Shown here one piece after another: positions 30,813 through 41,527 of a DNA stretch of 64,000 bases. The stretch lies in assembly GCF_018257575.1 (NCBI RefSeq), contig NZ_JAERJP010000001.1:248001-312000 (forward strand), given 5' to 3'. The DNA comes from Tatumella sp. JGM91. GTDB lineage: Bacteria; Pseudomonadota; Gammaproteobacteria; Enterobacterales; Enterobacteriaceae. Positions within the stretch are counted from its first letter, which is position 1. Every line of letters starts with the position of its first letter. The position numbers were made by a program, and so were the translations under genes. The notes under the pieces are model-generated. The model did no database searches, was not told the DNA's origin, and worked only from the letters and a program-made list of their open reading frames with translations.

Positions 30813-33065
30813 GTGAACCTGATTATTTTTGCCTGGATAACCACCGTCAGCCTGATACCGCTGCTGTTTTTGCCCGTATTACCGGCACCGCCAGTACTGG
30901 TCCTTATTGCCGTCATTGCTCTGATCATACTACAGGCTGATAACGCCTGGTTATGGGCTATCGCCTGGTCTGGCCTGATATTCAGCTGGGGCGTGCTGGT
31001 GGCGTCTCAGCAATTACGTGAAGTGGAACAACTGACTCGCCGTCCGCTGAATGCGGTGGTCACAGTCGCAGCAACCGAAATCGGCCGCAAACGGATCCGG
31101 GTACAGATACATCAGGCGGAAGGGCGACTGCGTTTCCCGGCACTCTCTGCCTGGCTGACCGCAGGTGATACAGTGACTGAGTTTTGCCCGGGACAACGCT
31201 GGGAGATGCGTCTCAGGCTGCGGCCAGTGCATAGTCAGTTAAATGAAGGGGGATATGATCAGCAACGTTATGCGCTGGCAAATTACTGGCCGTTACAGGG
31301 AAAAGTACTGGCTAAAAAACCGCAGAATCTGAGTTGCAGCCTGAGATCCCGGGTGATTAACCAGGCCAGAGAAGATATGTCATCAGTAGCCAGTCAGGGG
31401 GTACTTCAGGCGCTTTTATTTGGCCTGCGTGACAATATCCCTCAGCGAACTAATCAGTTGTTCCGCGAAACAGGGGTGGCGCATCTGATGGCGATTTCCG
31501 GCATGCATATTGGTCTGGCGGGTAGCTTTGGCTGGTGGCTGGCCCGCAGTATGCAGAAATGGCTATCGGAGCGTTATATCAGCCCGCAATTTCCACAGGT
31601 GGCAGGGTGGCTATTAGCGGCACTCTATACCTGGATCTCCGGAGGTCTGGCACCGGCATTACGGGCGATGCTGGCCCTTACACTGTGGATGTTTATCCGG
31701 AATTACCGTTTCAATCTGAATAGCTGGCAGGTGTGGATCAGTTGTGCGGCAGGCTTACTGATCAGCGATCCTGTACTGATCCTTTCCGACAGTTTCTGGC
31801 TATCTATGCTGGCGGTATTGATGCTGCTGATCTGGTATCGGTGGTTTTCTTTACCCCGCTATCTTTCGCGTCCAGTCCGCTGGTTCTGGTTACGGTTATT
31901 GCATTTACAACTGGGAATGATGCTATTAATGCTGCCCTTGCAGGCACTGTTATTCAACGGAGTCAGTCTGGCTGCGTTACCGGCCAATATGATTGCTATT
32001 CCTGTCGTGTCATTACTGACATTACCCCTGGCAGGCATAGCGCTTCTGCTGACACCCACAGGGCTCTCTCCTGTATTCTGGATGCTGGCAGACAAATCCG
32101 TGGTGCTGATGGTCACGGTACTTGAAGCGCAACCTGCCAGCTGGTTTCCGGTCAGCGATTTCTTTTTGTGGGCGACCATTGCCTGGGGAGGGCTGCTATT
32201 TTTTCGTGCCGGCTTTGGCCGGTATTTTTCCGGCTCAGGCGGCGCTGTATTACTGAGTTGTTTATTATGGCGTTATTCTTCCGCGGGGGAGCAATGGCGT
32301 GCAGATATGCTGGATGTCGGACATGGTCTGGCGATAGTGATCAGTCAGGGGAAAGAGGCAGTTATTTATGACACCGGCAATCGCTGGCAGCAAGGGGATA
32401 CCGGACAGAGAATTATTATCCCCTGGTTACAGCAGCGACAGTTAATGCCGCAGGAGGTGATTATCAGCCACCGCCATCTCGATCATTATGGCGGTCAGGG
32501 GAGTATCAGCAACCGCTGGCCCGCTATACCGCTGCGCACTGCGCTGGCCCGGCCCGCAGATTTATCCTGTTTTCGTGGTGAGCAATGGCAGTGGAAAAAG
32601 CTGACGTTTAGTGTGCTGTGGCCCCCGCAGAGCAGTGTCAGCGGTCAGAATGACGACTCCTGTGTGATCAGAGTCAGTGATGGTAAGTTTAGTTTATTGC
32701 TGACGGGTGACCTCGAACGGCGCGCGGAGCGCGAACTTGTCAGGCTGGAAAAGGAACAGTTACGCTCTACATTTATCCAGGTGCCTCATCACGGCAGTAA
32801 TACTTCGTCTGCCCCGGTATTATTACGGCGGGTCAATGGTCAGCTGGCAATGGCCTCGCTGGCCCGTTATAACAACTGGAAGATGCCATCCCCAGCGGTG
32901 ATCAAACGCTATCGTGATGCGGGGTTTCGCTGGCTTGATACTGCTGTCTCGGGACAAATTTCCCTGCGTATTTATAAGGACAGTTATCAGGTTTTAGAAA
33001 TGCGCGAACAAATTTCCCGGCGCTGGTATCATCAGTGGTTTGGCGTAAAAGCCGAATCCAGGTAG
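30813..33065 (+). CDS. ycaI: ComEC/Rec2-family DNA-uptake channel (YcaI)
   Basis: A 750-residue polytopic inner-membrane protein of the ComEC family, which carries single-stranded DNA into the cell in competent bacteria. In E. coli the homologue (YcaI/ComEC) has been linked to DNA uptake but its role is limited. GTG at 30813 follows GGGAG. The layout is an N-terminal DUF4131-type domain (to about residue 160), the competence membrane domain with [14 protein letters not shown] at about residue 230, and a C-terminal metallo-beta-lactamase-like domain. That last domain carries [32 protein letters not shown] and VPHHGSNTS. It lies directly before msbA, with a 34-base gap. Confidence 0.94.
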   Translation: MNLIIFAWITTVSLIPLLFLPVLPAPPVLVLIAVIALIILQADNAWLWAIAWSGLIFSWGVLVASQQLREVEQLTRRPLNAVVTVAATEIGRKRIRVQIHQAEGRLRFPALSAWLTAGDTVTEFCPGQRWEMRLRLRPVHSQLNEGGYDQQRYALANYWPLQGKVLAKKPQNLSCSLRSRVINQAREDMSSVASQGVLQALLFGLRDNIPQRTNQLFRETGVAHLMAISGMHIGLAGSFGWWLARSMQKWLSERYISPQFPQVAGWLLAALYTWISGGLAPALRAMLALTLWMFIRNYRFNLNSWQVWISCAAGLLISDPVLILSDSFWLSMLAVLMLLIWYRWFSLPRYLSRPVRWFWLRLLHLQLGMMLLMLPLQALLFNGVSLAALPANMIAIPVVSLLTLPLAGIALLLTPTGLSPVFWMLADKSVVLMVTVLEAQPASWFPVSDFFLWATIAWGGLLFFRAGFGRYFSGSGGAVLLSCLLWRYSSAGEQWRADMLDVGHGLAIVISQGKEAVIYDTGNRWQQGDTGQRIIIPWLQQRQLMPQEVIISHRHLDHYGGQGSISNRWPAIPLRTALARPADLSCFRGEQWQWKKLTFSVLWPPQSSVSGQNDDSCVIRVSDGKFSLLLTGDLERRAERELVRLEKEQLRSTFIQVPHHGSNTSSAPVLLRRVNGQLAMASLARYNNWKMPSPAVIKRYRDAGFRWLDTAVSGQISLRIYKDSYQVLEMREQISRRWYHQWFGVKAESR

Positions 33066-33099
33066 AATAAGCCGTAATCCCAAACAACGTGAAGAAATA

Positions 33100-34848
33100 A
33101 TGCATCCAGATAAAGATCTCTCAACGTGGCAGACATTCCGTCGACTATGGCCAATGATTACTCCGCACAAGGCGGGATTAGTGGTGGCGGCGGTTGCTCT
33201 GGTACTGAATGCCGCAGGCGATACCCTGATGTTATCGTTACTAAAACCCTTACTTGATGATGGTTTCGGAAAAGCCGATAAATCAGTGCTGATATGGATG
33301 CCATTAGCGGTAATGGGTCTGATGCTGATCCGTGGTGTGACCAGTTATGTCTCAAGTTACTGTATTTCGTGGGTGTCCGGTCATGTTGTTATGACCATGC
33401 GCCGTCGTTTATTTTCCCATATGATGGGCATGCCGGTTGCCTTCTTTGATCAACAGTCGACCGGCACATTATTGTCGCGTATTACTTATGATTCTGAGCA
33501 GGTAGCCTCTTCGTCATCCAGTGCCCTGGTAACAGTGGTCAGAGAAGGTGCATCCATCATTGGCCTGTTTATTATGATGTTTTACTACAGCTGGCAGTTA
33601 TCGTTAATTCTGATTGTGTTAGCCCCGATCGTCTCTGTCGCTATCCGTATGGTATCTAAGCGTTTCCGTGGTATCAGTAAATCCATGCAGAACACCATGG
33701 GACAAGTGACTACCAGCGCAGAGCAAATGCTGAAAGGCCATAAAGAAGTCCTTATTTTTGGCGGACAGCAGGTGGAAACCAAACGTTTTGATGTGGTCAG
33801 TAACCGTATGCGTCAGCAGGGGATGAAGCTGGTGTCAGCATCGTCAATCTCTGACCCTATTATTCAGTTGATTGCTTCACTGGCACTGGCTTTTGTGCTC
33901 TATGCTGCCAGCTTCCCGGAGGTGATGGATACCCTGACTGCAGGTACAATTACCGTAGTTTTTTCCTCGATGATTGCCTTAATGCGTCCGTTGAAATCAC
34001 TGACCAACGTTAACGCACAGTTCCAGCGTGGTATGGCGGCCTGTCAGACCCTGTTCACTATCCTTGACTCCGAACAGGAAGTGGATACGGGGACTAAAGT
34101 ACTGGAGCGTGCCCGTGGTGATATTGAGTTCCGTAATGTCACATTCAGCTATCCCGGCCGTGACACCCCGGCTTTACACGATATTTCCATGACCCTGCCG
34201 GAAGGAAAAACCGTTGCTTTAGTCGGACGTTCGGGGTCAGGTAAGTCAACAATCGCCAGTTTACTGACCCGTTTTTACGATATTCAGTCCGGCCAGATTA
34301 CGCTGGATGGTCATGACCTGCGGGAATACACCCTGCATTCCTTACGTAATCAGGTCGGGCTGGTTTCTCAGAATGTGCATTTATTCAATGATACTATCGC
34401 GAATAATATCGCCTATGCCCGGGAATCAGAATTCAGCCGTGAAGAAATAGAACGGGCTGCCACTATGGCCCACGCCATGGACTTTATCGGAAAAATGGAT
34501 AATGGTCTTGATACGGTGATTGGTGAGAATGGTGTACTGTTATCCGGTGGTCAGCGTCAGCGTATTGCCATCGCGCGGGCATTGTTACGTGATTGTCCGG
34601 TACTGATTCTGGACGAAGCTACCTCAGCACTGGATACCGAATCTGAACGGGCAATCCAGTCAGCGCTGGATGAATTGCAAAAAAACCGTACCTCGCTGGT
34701 GATTGCTCACCGTCTGTCGACCATCGAAAAAGCCGATGAAATCGTGGTGGTGGAAGACGGCAGAATTATTGAACGTGGTTCACACACCGACCTGCTGGAG
34801 CAGCGGGGTGTTTACGCGCAACTTCATAAAATGCAGTTTGGCAAATGA
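33100..34848 (+). CDS. msbA: MsbA, lipid A flippase
   Basis: A 582-residue homodimeric ABC exporter that flips lipid A core across the inner membrane. Six transmembrane helices lie in residues 1-320. The ATPase domain has Walker A GRSGSGKS with Lys382, its E. coli number, the signature LLSGGQRQR, and Walker [13 protein letters not shown]. Length equals E. coli MsbA. The stop overlaps the lpxK start by four bases (ATGA), so the two lipid A genes are translationally coupled. Confidence 0.98.
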   Translation: MHPDKDLSTWQTFRRLWPMITPHKAGLVVAAVALVLNAAGDTLMLSLLKPLLDDGFGKADKSVLIWMPLAVMGLMLIRGVTSYVSSYCISWVSGHVVMTMRRRLFSHMMGMPVAFFDQQSTGTLLSRITYDSEQVASSSSSALVTVVREGASIIGLFIMMFYYSWQLSLILIVLAPIVSVAIRMVSKRFRGISKSMQNTMGQVTTSAEQMLKGHKEVLIFGGQQVETKRFDVVSNRMRQQGMKLVSASSISDPIIQLIASLALAFVLYAASFPEVMDTLTAGTITVVFSSMIALMRPLKSLTNVNAQFQRGMAACQTLFTILDSEQEVDTGTKVLERARGDIEFRNVTFSYPGRDTPALHDISMTLPEGKTVALVGRSGSGKSTIASLLTRFYDIQSGQITLDGHDLREYTLHSLRNQVGLVSQNVHLFNDTIANNIAYARESEFSREEIERAATMAHAMDFIGKMDNGLDTVIGENGVLLSGGQRQRIAIARALLRDCPVLILDEATSALDTESERAIQSALDELQKNRTSLVIAHRLSTIEKADEIVVVEDGRIIERGSHTDLLEQRGVYAQLHKMQFGK

Positions 34849-35828
34849 TTGAGCGGCTGTGGAGTGGTCAGTCAGGGTGGTGGCGCTTACTGCTGCCCTT
34901 TTCTCTGCTGTACGGCGCAGTCACTACGCTGTTACGGTTAAGTTACCGTAAAGGCTGGCGCAAAAGCTGGCGGGCACCGGTGCCTGTGGTGGTGGTCGGT
35001 AACCTGACTGCCGGCGGAAACGGTAAAACCCCGGTGGTGATCTGGCTGGTGGAACAGTTGCTGGCCAGGGGGTTACGTCCGGCAGTGGTATCACGGGGTT
35101 ATGGCGGAAAAGCCGACCGTTATCCACTGCTGCTTAATGATAAAACCACCACCGGGGAAGCCGGCGACGAACCGGTACTGATCTATCAGCGTACCGGAGT
35201 GCCGGTCGCGGTTGCACCGGTACGTGCAGACGCGGTTTCAGCCGTCCTGCAGTCGTATACTATTGATGTTATCGTGACGGATGACGGGTTACAGCATTAC
35301 GCACTGCAACGGGATATTGAAATTGTGGTGGTTGACGGAGTCCGCCGGTTTGGCAATGGCTGGTGGCTGCCTGCCGGTCCGATGCGTGAACGAAGCTCAA
35401 GATTAAGTGACGTTGATGCGGTAGTGATTAATGGGGGGACTGCCGGGGAAAGTGAAATCAGTATGCACCTTGCGGCCGGAGATGCGGTTAATTTACTGAG
35501 CGGTGAAACCCGTAAGTTGTCTGAGCTAAGAAATGTTATCGCTATGGCAGGTATCGGCCATCCGCCCCGTTTCTTTAACACCCTCAGGGAACAGGGACTA
35601 GTCCCGCAGGCCGAAATCGCTTTTTCTGACCATCATGCTTACAGTGCTGATGAAGTGGAACAGTTGCTGACCGGTGATCAGCAATTACTGATGACCGAAA
35701 AAGACGCCGTAAAATGTCGTACTTTTGCCAGAGAAAACTGGTGGTATTTACCCGTAAGTGCCCGGCTCTGCGGGACAGCTGTCGGCCCTTTGCTGGACAA
35801 TATCCTCAGCCGGGTGTCGCCGCGCTGA
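34845..35828 (+). CDS. lpxK: Tetraacyldisaccharide 4'-kinase
   Basis: A 327-residue membrane-associated kinase that adds the 4'-phosphate to the lipid A precursor, making lipid IVA. The P-loop is in [16 protein letters not shown] near residue 55. Other conserved blocks are [26 protein letters not shown] and the catalytic-site [14 protein letters not shown]. Length is one less than E. coli. It is coupled to msbA by a four-base overlap. In E. coli ycaQ follows, but here 138 noncoding bases lead straight to ycaR. Confidence 0.97.
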   Translation: MIERLWSGQSGWWRLLLPFSLLYGAVTTLLRLSYRKGWRKSWRAPVPVVVVGNLTAGGNGKTPVVIWLVEQLLARGLRPAVVSRGYGGKADRYPLLLNDKTTTGEAGDEPVLIYQRTGVPVAVAPVRADAVSAVLQSYTIDVIVTDDGLQHYALQRDIEIVVVDGVRRFGNGWWLPAGPMRERSSRLSDVDAVVINGGTAGESEISMHLAAGDAVNLLSGETRKLSELRNVIAMAGIGHPPRFFNTLREQGLVPQAEIAFSDHHAYSADEVEQLLTGDQQLLMTEKDAVKCRTFARENWWYLPVSARLCGTAVGPLLDNILSRVSPR

Positions 35829-35966
35829 CGGCTGCACTTTTTCTGTTTTGTCTTTCTTCTGTCAGAGGCCATTTTATGGCCTCTGATGCTTTCTGCGGGT
35901 GACAAACAATGTCTCCTCTCCGGGCTGCTGTGATATGCTAACGCTCTGCACCCTGATGGAGGAAAT

Positions 35967-36149
35967 ATGGATCATCGTTTACTTGAAATAGTGGCATGCC
36001 CTGTCTGTAATGGTAAGTTGCATTATAATCAGAAACTTCAGGAACTGACCTGTAAAGCCGACGGATTAGCTTACCCTGTGCGTGATGGCATTCCGGTTTT
36101 ACTGGAAAATGAAGCCAGGACGCTGACCGCGGAAGAGAAACTGTCATGA
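35967..36149 (+). CDS. ycaR: YcaR, Trm112-like small protein
   Basis: A 60-residue UPF0434/Trm112-family protein. It starts [18 protein letters not shown] with a CPVC pair and has a further Cys in LTCKADG, so a zinc-knuckle-like fold is possible though only three cysteines are seen. A GGAGG Shine-Dalgarno precedes the ATG. It overlaps kdsB by four bases, as in E. coli. Its function is not established; the position suggests a tie to Kdo or lipid A synthesis, but that is only context. Confidence 0.93.
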   Translation: MDHRLLEIVACPVCNGKLHYNQKLQELTCKADGLAYPVRDGIPVLLENEARTLTAEEKLS

Positions 36150-36892
36150 GTTTTGTGGTCATCATCCCTGCGCGTTTTGCATCTACCCGTCTGCCCGGTA
36201 AGCCATTAATGGATATTAACGGATTACCGATGGTTGTTCGTGTGTTGCAGCAAGCCGCGGCCTCAGGAGCATCACGGGTTATCGTTGCTACGGATCATTC
36301 TGAAGTGGCAGCCGCAGTCACGGCTGCCGGCGGGGAGGTCTGTATGACACGCGAAGACCACCATTCCGGTACTGAACGACTGGCTGAAGTTATTGAGAAA
36401 TATAACTTCCCTGACGACACGATTATTGTAAATGTTCAGGGTGATGAACCACTGATTCCGCCGGCGATCATCCGTCAGGTTGCCGGTAATCTGGCGAACG
36501 CAACCTCCGGAATGGCAACGCTGGCGGTACCGATCACTGATGCAGAAGAGGCGTTTAATCCTAATGCGGTTAAAGTTGTCACTGATCATCAGGGATACGC
36601 CCTATATTTCTCCAGGGCAACTATTCCGTGGGATCGTCAGCGTTATGCCGAATCCCGCGAACAGGCCGGAGATACGTTACTCAGACATATCGGCATTTAT
36701 GCGTATCGGGCAGGATTTATCCGCCGTTATATCCGCTGGGAGCCCTGCGCCCTGGAACAGACAGAGCTGCTGGAGCAGTTACGGGTTCTGTGGTACGGCG
36801 AAAAAATTCATGTCGATGTGGCCCTGGAAACGCCGAGTGTCGGGGTTGATACACTTGCGGATCTGCAACGTGTGCGCGACATCCTGAGCTGA
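36146..36892 (+). CDS. kdsB: CMP-Kdo synthetase (3-deoxy-manno-octulosonate cytidylyltransferase)
   Basis: A 248-residue cytoplasmic enzyme that activates Kdo with CTP for transfer to lipid A. The nucleotide-binding start [19 protein letters not shown] is typical, as are [11 protein letters not shown] and HIGIYAYR. Length equals E. coli KdsB. It is translationally coupled to ycaR and so to the msbA-lpxK group, which gathers consecutive lipopolysaccharide steps. Confidence 0.98.
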   Translation: MSFVVIIPARFASTRLPGKPLMDINGLPMVVRVLQQAAASGASRVIVATDHSEVAAAVTAAGGEVCMTREDHHSGTERLAEVIEKYNFPDDTIIVNVQGDEPLIPPAIIRQVAGNLANATSGMATLAVPITDAEEAFNPNAVKVVTDHQGYALYFSRATIPWDRQRYAESREQAGDTLLRHIGIYAYRAGFIRRYIRWEPCALEQTELLEQLRVLWYGEKIHVDVALETPSVGVDTLADLQRVRDILS

Positions 36893-36934
36893 TGACCGCC
36901 CGGCAGCTGATACAGCGAGGTATCAGGAGGGAAG

Positions 36935-37831
36935 ATGGAACGATTAAAATCAGAGCTCAGTCTTATCCTCGGGGAGTCTGTCGGCCGGATAGAACCCCTT
37001 AACTGTCAGCCTCACTCCTGCCTGTATGCACTTTATGACCGGTCCGGTCAGGCGATGCCGATGGTGGTGCGTGATTTTTCGCAACCCGGCCTCGCGGAAC
37101 AACAGGCCAGAAAACTGATGTTATTACGACAGCACGGGTCGGTCCCTGTACCTGCCGTCTACGGTGTTGTATTCAGTGACCGGTTACCCTTTCATGAATT
37201 ATTGCTGGTGGAAAGGCTGGGAGGAATTTCTGCCGCAGCGCCGGTCCGTTCTCCTGGTGCTCAGGAACGGCTGGCACAACAGATTGCAGACGGGCTGGGC
37301 AGCTGGCACAGTCAGTCAGCAGATAATATGAGTGGTTATATTGACAGCTGTCAGTCACTCAGCTGGCCGGACTGGTACAGGCAGTACACCACGGTTCTGT
37401 GGTCTCTGCTCAGGCAAAAAAAACAAACAGCCCTCTCTGCTGCAGACCTGCAATTTCTGTCACTGACCCAGCGTAACTATCAGCAGCTGTTTGCTGATCT
37501 GAGTCAGCCGAATGTTATGCTGCACGGTAACCTTGAGCTCAGCAATATTATCAAAGACCCTCATACGGAAAGTCTGCTGGCGATGGTTCAGCCCGGCCGT
37601 ATACTCTGGGCACCGGCGGAATTTGAACTGTTCCGTTTATGGAATGAACCTGTCGGACAAGCGATTATTCTTAAATACCGGCACAGACACCTGCTGGACG
37701 AAGGCTTTATCTGGCGTTGCCCGTTATACCGCCTATGGTATCAGGCAGAGCAGGTTGTCTGTAACCAGCCATTTTCAGCACAGGACTTTGCTGAAGCCAG
37801 GAGGCAACTGCTTCCGTGGCTTGCTGAATAA
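36935..37831 (+). CDS. ycbJ: YcbJ, phosphotransferase/kinase-like protein
   Basis: A 298-residue protein that follows E. coli YcbJ in position and length. The fold looks like aminoglycoside phosphotransferase/fructosamine-kinase-like enzymes. There is a Lys/Glu-containing N-lobe (LRQHGSVPVPAVYGVV, LLLVERLGG) and a late block LHGNLELSNIIKD that sits where kinases have HGDxxxxN. The usual catalytic Asp of that block is Asn here (HGNLELSN), so activity is uncertain. The substrate is unknown. It ends three bases before the convergent elyC stop. GGAGG precedes the ATG. Confidence 0.85.
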   Translation: MERLKSELSLILGESVGRIEPLNCQPHSCLYALYDRSGQAMPMVVRDFSQPGLAEQQARKLMLLRQHGSVPVPAVYGVVFSDRLPFHELLLVERLGGISAAAPVRSPGAQERLAQQIADGLGSWHSQSADNMSGYIDSCQSLSWPDWYRQYTTVLWSLLRQKKQTALSAADLQFLSLTQRNYQQLFADLSQPNVMLHGNLELSNIIKDPHTESLLAMVQPGRILWAPAEFELFRLWNEPVGQAIILKYRHRHLLDEGFIWRCPLYRLWYQAEQVVCNQPFSAQDFAEARRQLLPWLAE

Positions 37832-37834
37832 GCT

Positions 37835-38590
37835 TCAGCTGCTGATTTTTTGCCACAGTTGCCCCAGTGTTTCATACCAGGCCCGTTCGCTGTGAGATAA
37901 CCAGATGGCAGCAGGCGTTATCCTTTCCAGGAAAGTTAACGGGCCGGAGATCGCCAGCTGGTTTGCCGGTGCCGGCCAGGGGTGCAGCCCCTGACGCTGG
38001 AAGAAGATCATCGCTCTGGGCAGATGATTGGCAGATGTCACCAGCAGCAGAGAGTGCCGGCCGACGATATTTTTTACGGCGGCGGCTTCTTCGGCCGTAT
38101 CTCTGGGAGTATCGAGCTGAATAATATCAGTGGCGGGGACGCCAAGTGAGACAGCAACTTCTGCGGCAACACTGGCGTTACTGCGCGGGTTATCGCCGGC
38201 TCTTGCACCGGTAAAAATCATCTTAGCCGCGGGGCTTAATCGCCATTGTCTGACACCTTCTGCCACCCTTGGCAGACTGTTACCCACCAGATTAGACCCC
38301 GGCGCCCAGTGAGGGTCATAGGTATAGCCGCCCCCCAGCACCACGATATAATCGACCGGACGCTCACCTTGCCAGGTGGGATAGTGATTTTCCAGAGGGG
38401 CCAGTAAACGATCGGCCACCGGTTGCAGGCTTAACAGCAGTAAAACCAGCCAGCTGACCGAAAGCATAATTTTGCCGGATTTCTGCCAGCGGCTGAACCA
38501 GAGCAAAATAAGTCCCGATGCCATAAAAATAATGATTAACGGCAGCGGAGACAGCACTGCGCCTATCATTTTTTTAACCATAAAAAGCAT
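37835..38590 (-). CDS. elyC: ElyC, DUF218 envelope biogenesis factor
   Basis: A 251-residue inner-membrane protein needed in E. coli for peptidoglycan synthesis at low temperature, acting on the lipid carrier economy. Two N-terminal helices (about residues 10-60) are followed by a DUF218 domain with DYIVVLGGGYTYDP, MIFTGARAG, DTPRDTAEEAAAV and VTSANHLPRAMIFF. I chose ATG at 38590 (MLFMVKKMIGAVLSPLPL aligns with E. coli, with GGTGAG just upstream). An in-frame GTG three codons earlier is the alternative. It is divergent from cmoM. Confidence 0.94.
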   Translation of the reverse strand: MLFMVKKMIGAVLSPLPLIIIFMASGLILLWFSRWQKSGKIMLSVSWLVLLLLSLQPVADRLLAPLENHYPTWQGERPVDYIVVLGGGYTYDPHWAPGSNLVGNSLPRVAEGVRQWRLSPAAKMIFTGARAGDNPRSNASVAAEVAVSLGVPATDIIQLDTPRDTAEEAAAVKNIVGRHSLLLVTSANHLPRAMIFFQRQGLHPWPAPANQLAISGPLTFLERITPAAIWLSHSERAWYETLGQLWQKISS

Positions 38591-38656
38591 AAATCTCACC
38601 AGTTTTGTCTGAAAAAACAGCAGCCGATCGTAATCTCAGGGATGAAAGCTACATTC

Positions 38657-38685
38657 TTGCAAGAGCTGTGACAAAATAGCATATT
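38657..38685 (+). promoter_or_regulatory. Candidate promoter of the cmoM-mukFEB operon
   Basis: TTGCAA (38657-38662) and CATATT (38680-38685) are 17 bases apart; each matches the sigma-70 consensus at four of six positions. It lies 28 bases before the cmoM start, in the short divergent gap with elyC. Confidence 0.4.
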
Positions 38686-38713
38686 TGCGCCATCACCTAA
38701 CCGGAGCTTTGCC

Positions 38714-39499
38714 ATGAAGGATCGTAATTTTGATGATCTTGCAGAAAAATTTGCTCAGAATATTTACGGTACCGCGAAAGGTCAAATTCGTCAGGCAATT
38801 CTCCGGGATGAACTTGAAGATATATTATCTGCACTGCCACAACGGCCCTTATCAATAATTGATGCCGGTGGCGGTATCGGTCAGATATCCAGCGGACTGG
38901 CGTTGTGTGGCCATCAGGTATTACTCGGGGATGTCTCAGCAGAAATGCTGCGGCGTGCTGAAGAACATGCCCTGGCGACCGCTGCCAGCGGGAATATGGT
39001 TTTTAAGCAAATGCGGGTGCAGGATATTACAGACCATTTGGATCAGCCTGCGGATCTGGTATTGTTCCATGCCGTGCTGGAATGGATCGCTGAACCTGAA
39101 CTGGCGCTGAAGGCATTATTTGAAGCGTTAACCCCCGGCGGGGTATTATCGCTAATGTTTTATAATCTTCACGGACTGACGATGCAGAACCTGACACTGG
39201 GTAATTTTGGTTACCTGCGGGCGGATATGAAAAAACGGAAGAAGAAAACCCTGTCACCGGACTATCCCCGCGACCCTCAGCAGGTCTATGGCTGGTTAAC
39301 CGAATGCGGGTTTACCATCGAGCAACGGGCAGGGATCCGTGTGTTCAGTGATTTTATCCGTGATATGCCCCCGAGTGCCAATGGCTTTGACGGTATTCTG
39401 GAAATGGAGCGGCGATTCAGTCGTCAGGAACCTTTCTTAAGTCTGGGCCGTTATATTCATGTGACTGCGCGTAAACCTCTGCAGAAGGATCAATTATGA
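38714..39499 (+). CDS. cmoM: tRNA 5-carboxymethoxyuridine methyltransferase CmoM
   Basis: A 261-residue SAM-dependent methyltransferase (formerly SmtA) that methylates cmo5U34 to mcmo5U in certain tRNAs. Motif I is [17 protein letters not shown], followed by the acidic [10 protein letters not shown] and [13 protein letters not shown]. Length equals E. coli. It overlaps mukF by four bases (ATGA) and heads the mukFEB operon, as in E. coli. Its tRNA role has no evident link to the condensin genes. Confidence 0.96.
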   Translation: MKDRNFDDLAEKFAQNIYGTAKGQIRQAILRDELEDILSALPQRPLSIIDAGGGIGQISSGLALCGHQVLLGDVSAEMLRRAEEHALATAASGNMVFKQMRVQDITDHLDQPADLVLFHAVLEWIAEPELALKALFEALTPGGVLSLMFYNLHGLTMQNLTLGNFGYLRADMKKRKKKTLSPDYPRDPQQVYGWLTECGFTIEQRAGIRVFSDFIRDMPPSANGFDGILEMERRFSRQEPFLSLGRYIHVTARKPLQKDQL

Positions 39500-40818
39500 G
39501 TGATTTCTCCCAGACGATCCCGGAGCTGGTTTCCTGGGCCCGTACCAGCGATTTTTCTATTTCGCTGCCCACGGAGCGTCTGGCTTTCCTGCTGGCTATT
39601 GCGACGCTGAATGGCGAAAGAATGGACGGTGAGCTGAGTGAAGGAGAACTGACTGACGGGTTTCGTCATGTCAGCAAAGCCTTTGAACAAACCAGTGAAA
39701 CCGTCCAGGCCAGGGCGAACAACGCCATCAATGATATGGTAAGACAGCGATTACTTAACCGCTTTACCAGTGAACAGGCTGACGGACATGCGATTTACCG
39801 GCTGACCCCGCTGGGAATTGGTATTACGGATTATTATATTCGTCAGCGTGAATTTTCTACCCTGCGCTTATCCATGCAGTTATCTATTGTAGCCAGTGAG
39901 CTGAAGCGGGCGGCAGAGGCGGCAGAAGAAGACGGCGATGAATTCCACTGGCATCGTAACGTGTTTGCGCCATTAAAATATTCGGTAGCAGAAATTTTCG
40001 ACAGTATCGATCTCACACAGCGCTCAATGGATGAACAACAGCAGGGTGTCAAAGATGATATCGCTGCATTGTTAAATAAAGACTGGCGCGCAGCCATTTC
40101 AAGTTGTGAGTTATTACTGTCTGAGACTTCCGGTATTCTGCGTGAATTACAGGATACCCTGGAAGCGGCGGGGGATAAATTACAGGCTAACCTGATGCGG
40201 ATTCAGGATGCCACGCTTAACAGCCCTGATTTGGGTTTTGTGGATAAGCTGGTGTTTGATCTGCAAAGCAAACTGGACAGGATCACCAGCTGGGGTCAGC
40301 AGGCAATTGACCTGTGGATTGGCTACGATCGCCATGTACATAAATTTATCCGTACCGCGATTGATATGGACAAAAACCGTGTATTTGCTCAGCGGTTACG
40401 TCAGTCGGTACAGAATTACTTCGAAAACCCCTGGGCGCTGACTTACGCCAATGCCGAACGTCTGTTTGATACCCGCGAAGATGAACTGACTCTGCGTAAT
40501 GAAGAAGTGACCGGGGAATTACCGGCAGAACTGGAGTTTGAGGAATTTAACGAAATCCGTGAGCAACTGGCCGCCATGATTGAAGAAGCGTTACGGGTTT
40601 ATAAACAACAGGCAATACCACTGAACCTGGCCGATGTCATGCGTGAATATCTGGCACAGTATCCGCGTGCACGGCATTTCGATTTAGCACGGATTGTTAT
40701 CGATCAGGCAGTACGTCTGGGTGTTTCTGAAGCTGATTTAGCAGGGCTGCCTGCTGAGTGGCAAACTATAAATGATTACGGAGCCAAGGTGCAGGCACAT
40801 GTCATTGACAAATATTGA
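39496..40818 (+). CDS. mukF: MukF, kleisin subunit of the MukBEF condensin
   Basis: A 440-residue kleisin that bridges the MukB heads and binds MukE. The N-terminal winged-helix dimerisation domain covers about residues 1-110, a helical middle follows, and the C-terminal winged helix binds the MukB head. The start [21 protein letters not shown] is that of E. coli MukF, and length equals it. Start and stop overlap cmoM (four bases) and mukE (20 bases), so translation is coupled across the operon. Confidence 0.97.
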   Translation: MSDFSQTIPELVSWARTSDFSISLPTERLAFLLAIATLNGERMDGELSEGELTDGFRHVSKAFEQTSETVQARANNAINDMVRQRLLNRFTSEQADGHAIYRLTPLGIGITDYYIRQREFSTLRLSMQLSIVASELKRAAEAAEEDGDEFHWHRNVFAPLKYSVAEIFDSIDLTQRSMDEQQQGVKDDIAALLNKDWRAAISSCELLLSETSGILRELQDTLEAAGDKLQANLMRIQDATLNSPDLGFVDKLVFDLQSKLDRITSWGQQAIDLWIGYDRHVHKFIRTAIDMDKNRVFAQRLRQSVQNYFENPWALTYANAERLFDTREDELTLRNEEVTGELPAELEFEEFNEIREQLAAMIEEALRVYKQQAIPLNLADVMREYLAQYPRARHFDLARIVIDQAVRLGVSEADLAGLPAEWQTINDYGAKVQAHVIDKY

Positions 40819-41527
40819 ACAAGTGATGCCGGTTAAGCTGGCACAGGCACTGGCTAATCCGATTTTTCCGGCGCTGGACAGTCAGTTAAGGGCCGGCCGG
40901 CATATCGGTTTTGAAGAATTAGACAATCATGCCTTTTTAATGGATTTTCAGACCGAACTGGAAGAGTTTTATTCCCGTTATCACGTTGAATTAATCCGCG
41001 CGCCGGAAGGTTTTTTCTATCTGCGTCCGCGCTCCACAACGCTGATCGCCCGGTCGGTAATGTCAGAGCTGGATATGATGGTAGGAAAAATTCTCTGTTA
41101 CCTCTATCTCAGTCCGGAACGGCTGGCGAATGAAGGTATCTTCACCCAGCAGGAATTGTATGACGAACTGATGTCTCTGGCAGATGAAAATAAACTACTG
41201 CGTTTTGTGAATCAGCGTTCAACCGGCTCCGACTTTGACCGTACAAAATTGCAGGAAAAAGTACGGGCTTCACTGAACCGGCTGCGCCGGCTGGGCATGG
41301 TATGGTTTATCAGTAATGACAGCAGCAAATTCCGCATTATGGAATCCGTATTCCGTTTCGGTGCTGAAGTCCGCAGTGGTGATGAACCACGTGAAGCCCA
41401 GTTGCGTTTAATCCGTGACGGTGAAGGCGTGGCACTGGCGTCCGGGGAGACAGAGAATCGTGCAGCAGCAGAAAATGATCAGCGCAGTGATGACGTTGCA
41501 GCAAACGGGGAGGATGACGAAGAATGA
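40799..41527 (+). CDS. mukE: MukE, KITE subunit of the MukBEF condensin
   Basis: A 242-residue dimeric tandem winged-helix protein that binds MukF and modulates MukB ATPase. I chose ATG at 40799 because [21 protein letters not shown] aligns with E. coli MukE; the in-frame ATG at 40772 would extend it back into mukF by nine codons. Conserved blocks are LRSGRHIG-like [15 protein letters not shown] and [18 protein letters not shown]. The acidic C-terminus (DEE) is typical. It overlaps mukB by four bases. Confidence 0.96.
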   Translation: MSLTNIEQVMPVKLAQALANPIFPALDSQLRAGRHIGFEELDNHAFLMDFQTELEEFYSRYHVELIRAPEGFFYLRPRSTTLIARSVMSELDMMVGKILCYLYLSPERLANEGIFTQQELYDELMSLADENKLLRFVNQRSTGSDFDRTKLQEKVRASLNRLRRLGMVWFISNDSSKFRIMESVFRFGAEVRSGDEPREAQLRLIRDGEGVALASGETENRAAAENDQRSDDVAANGEDDEE

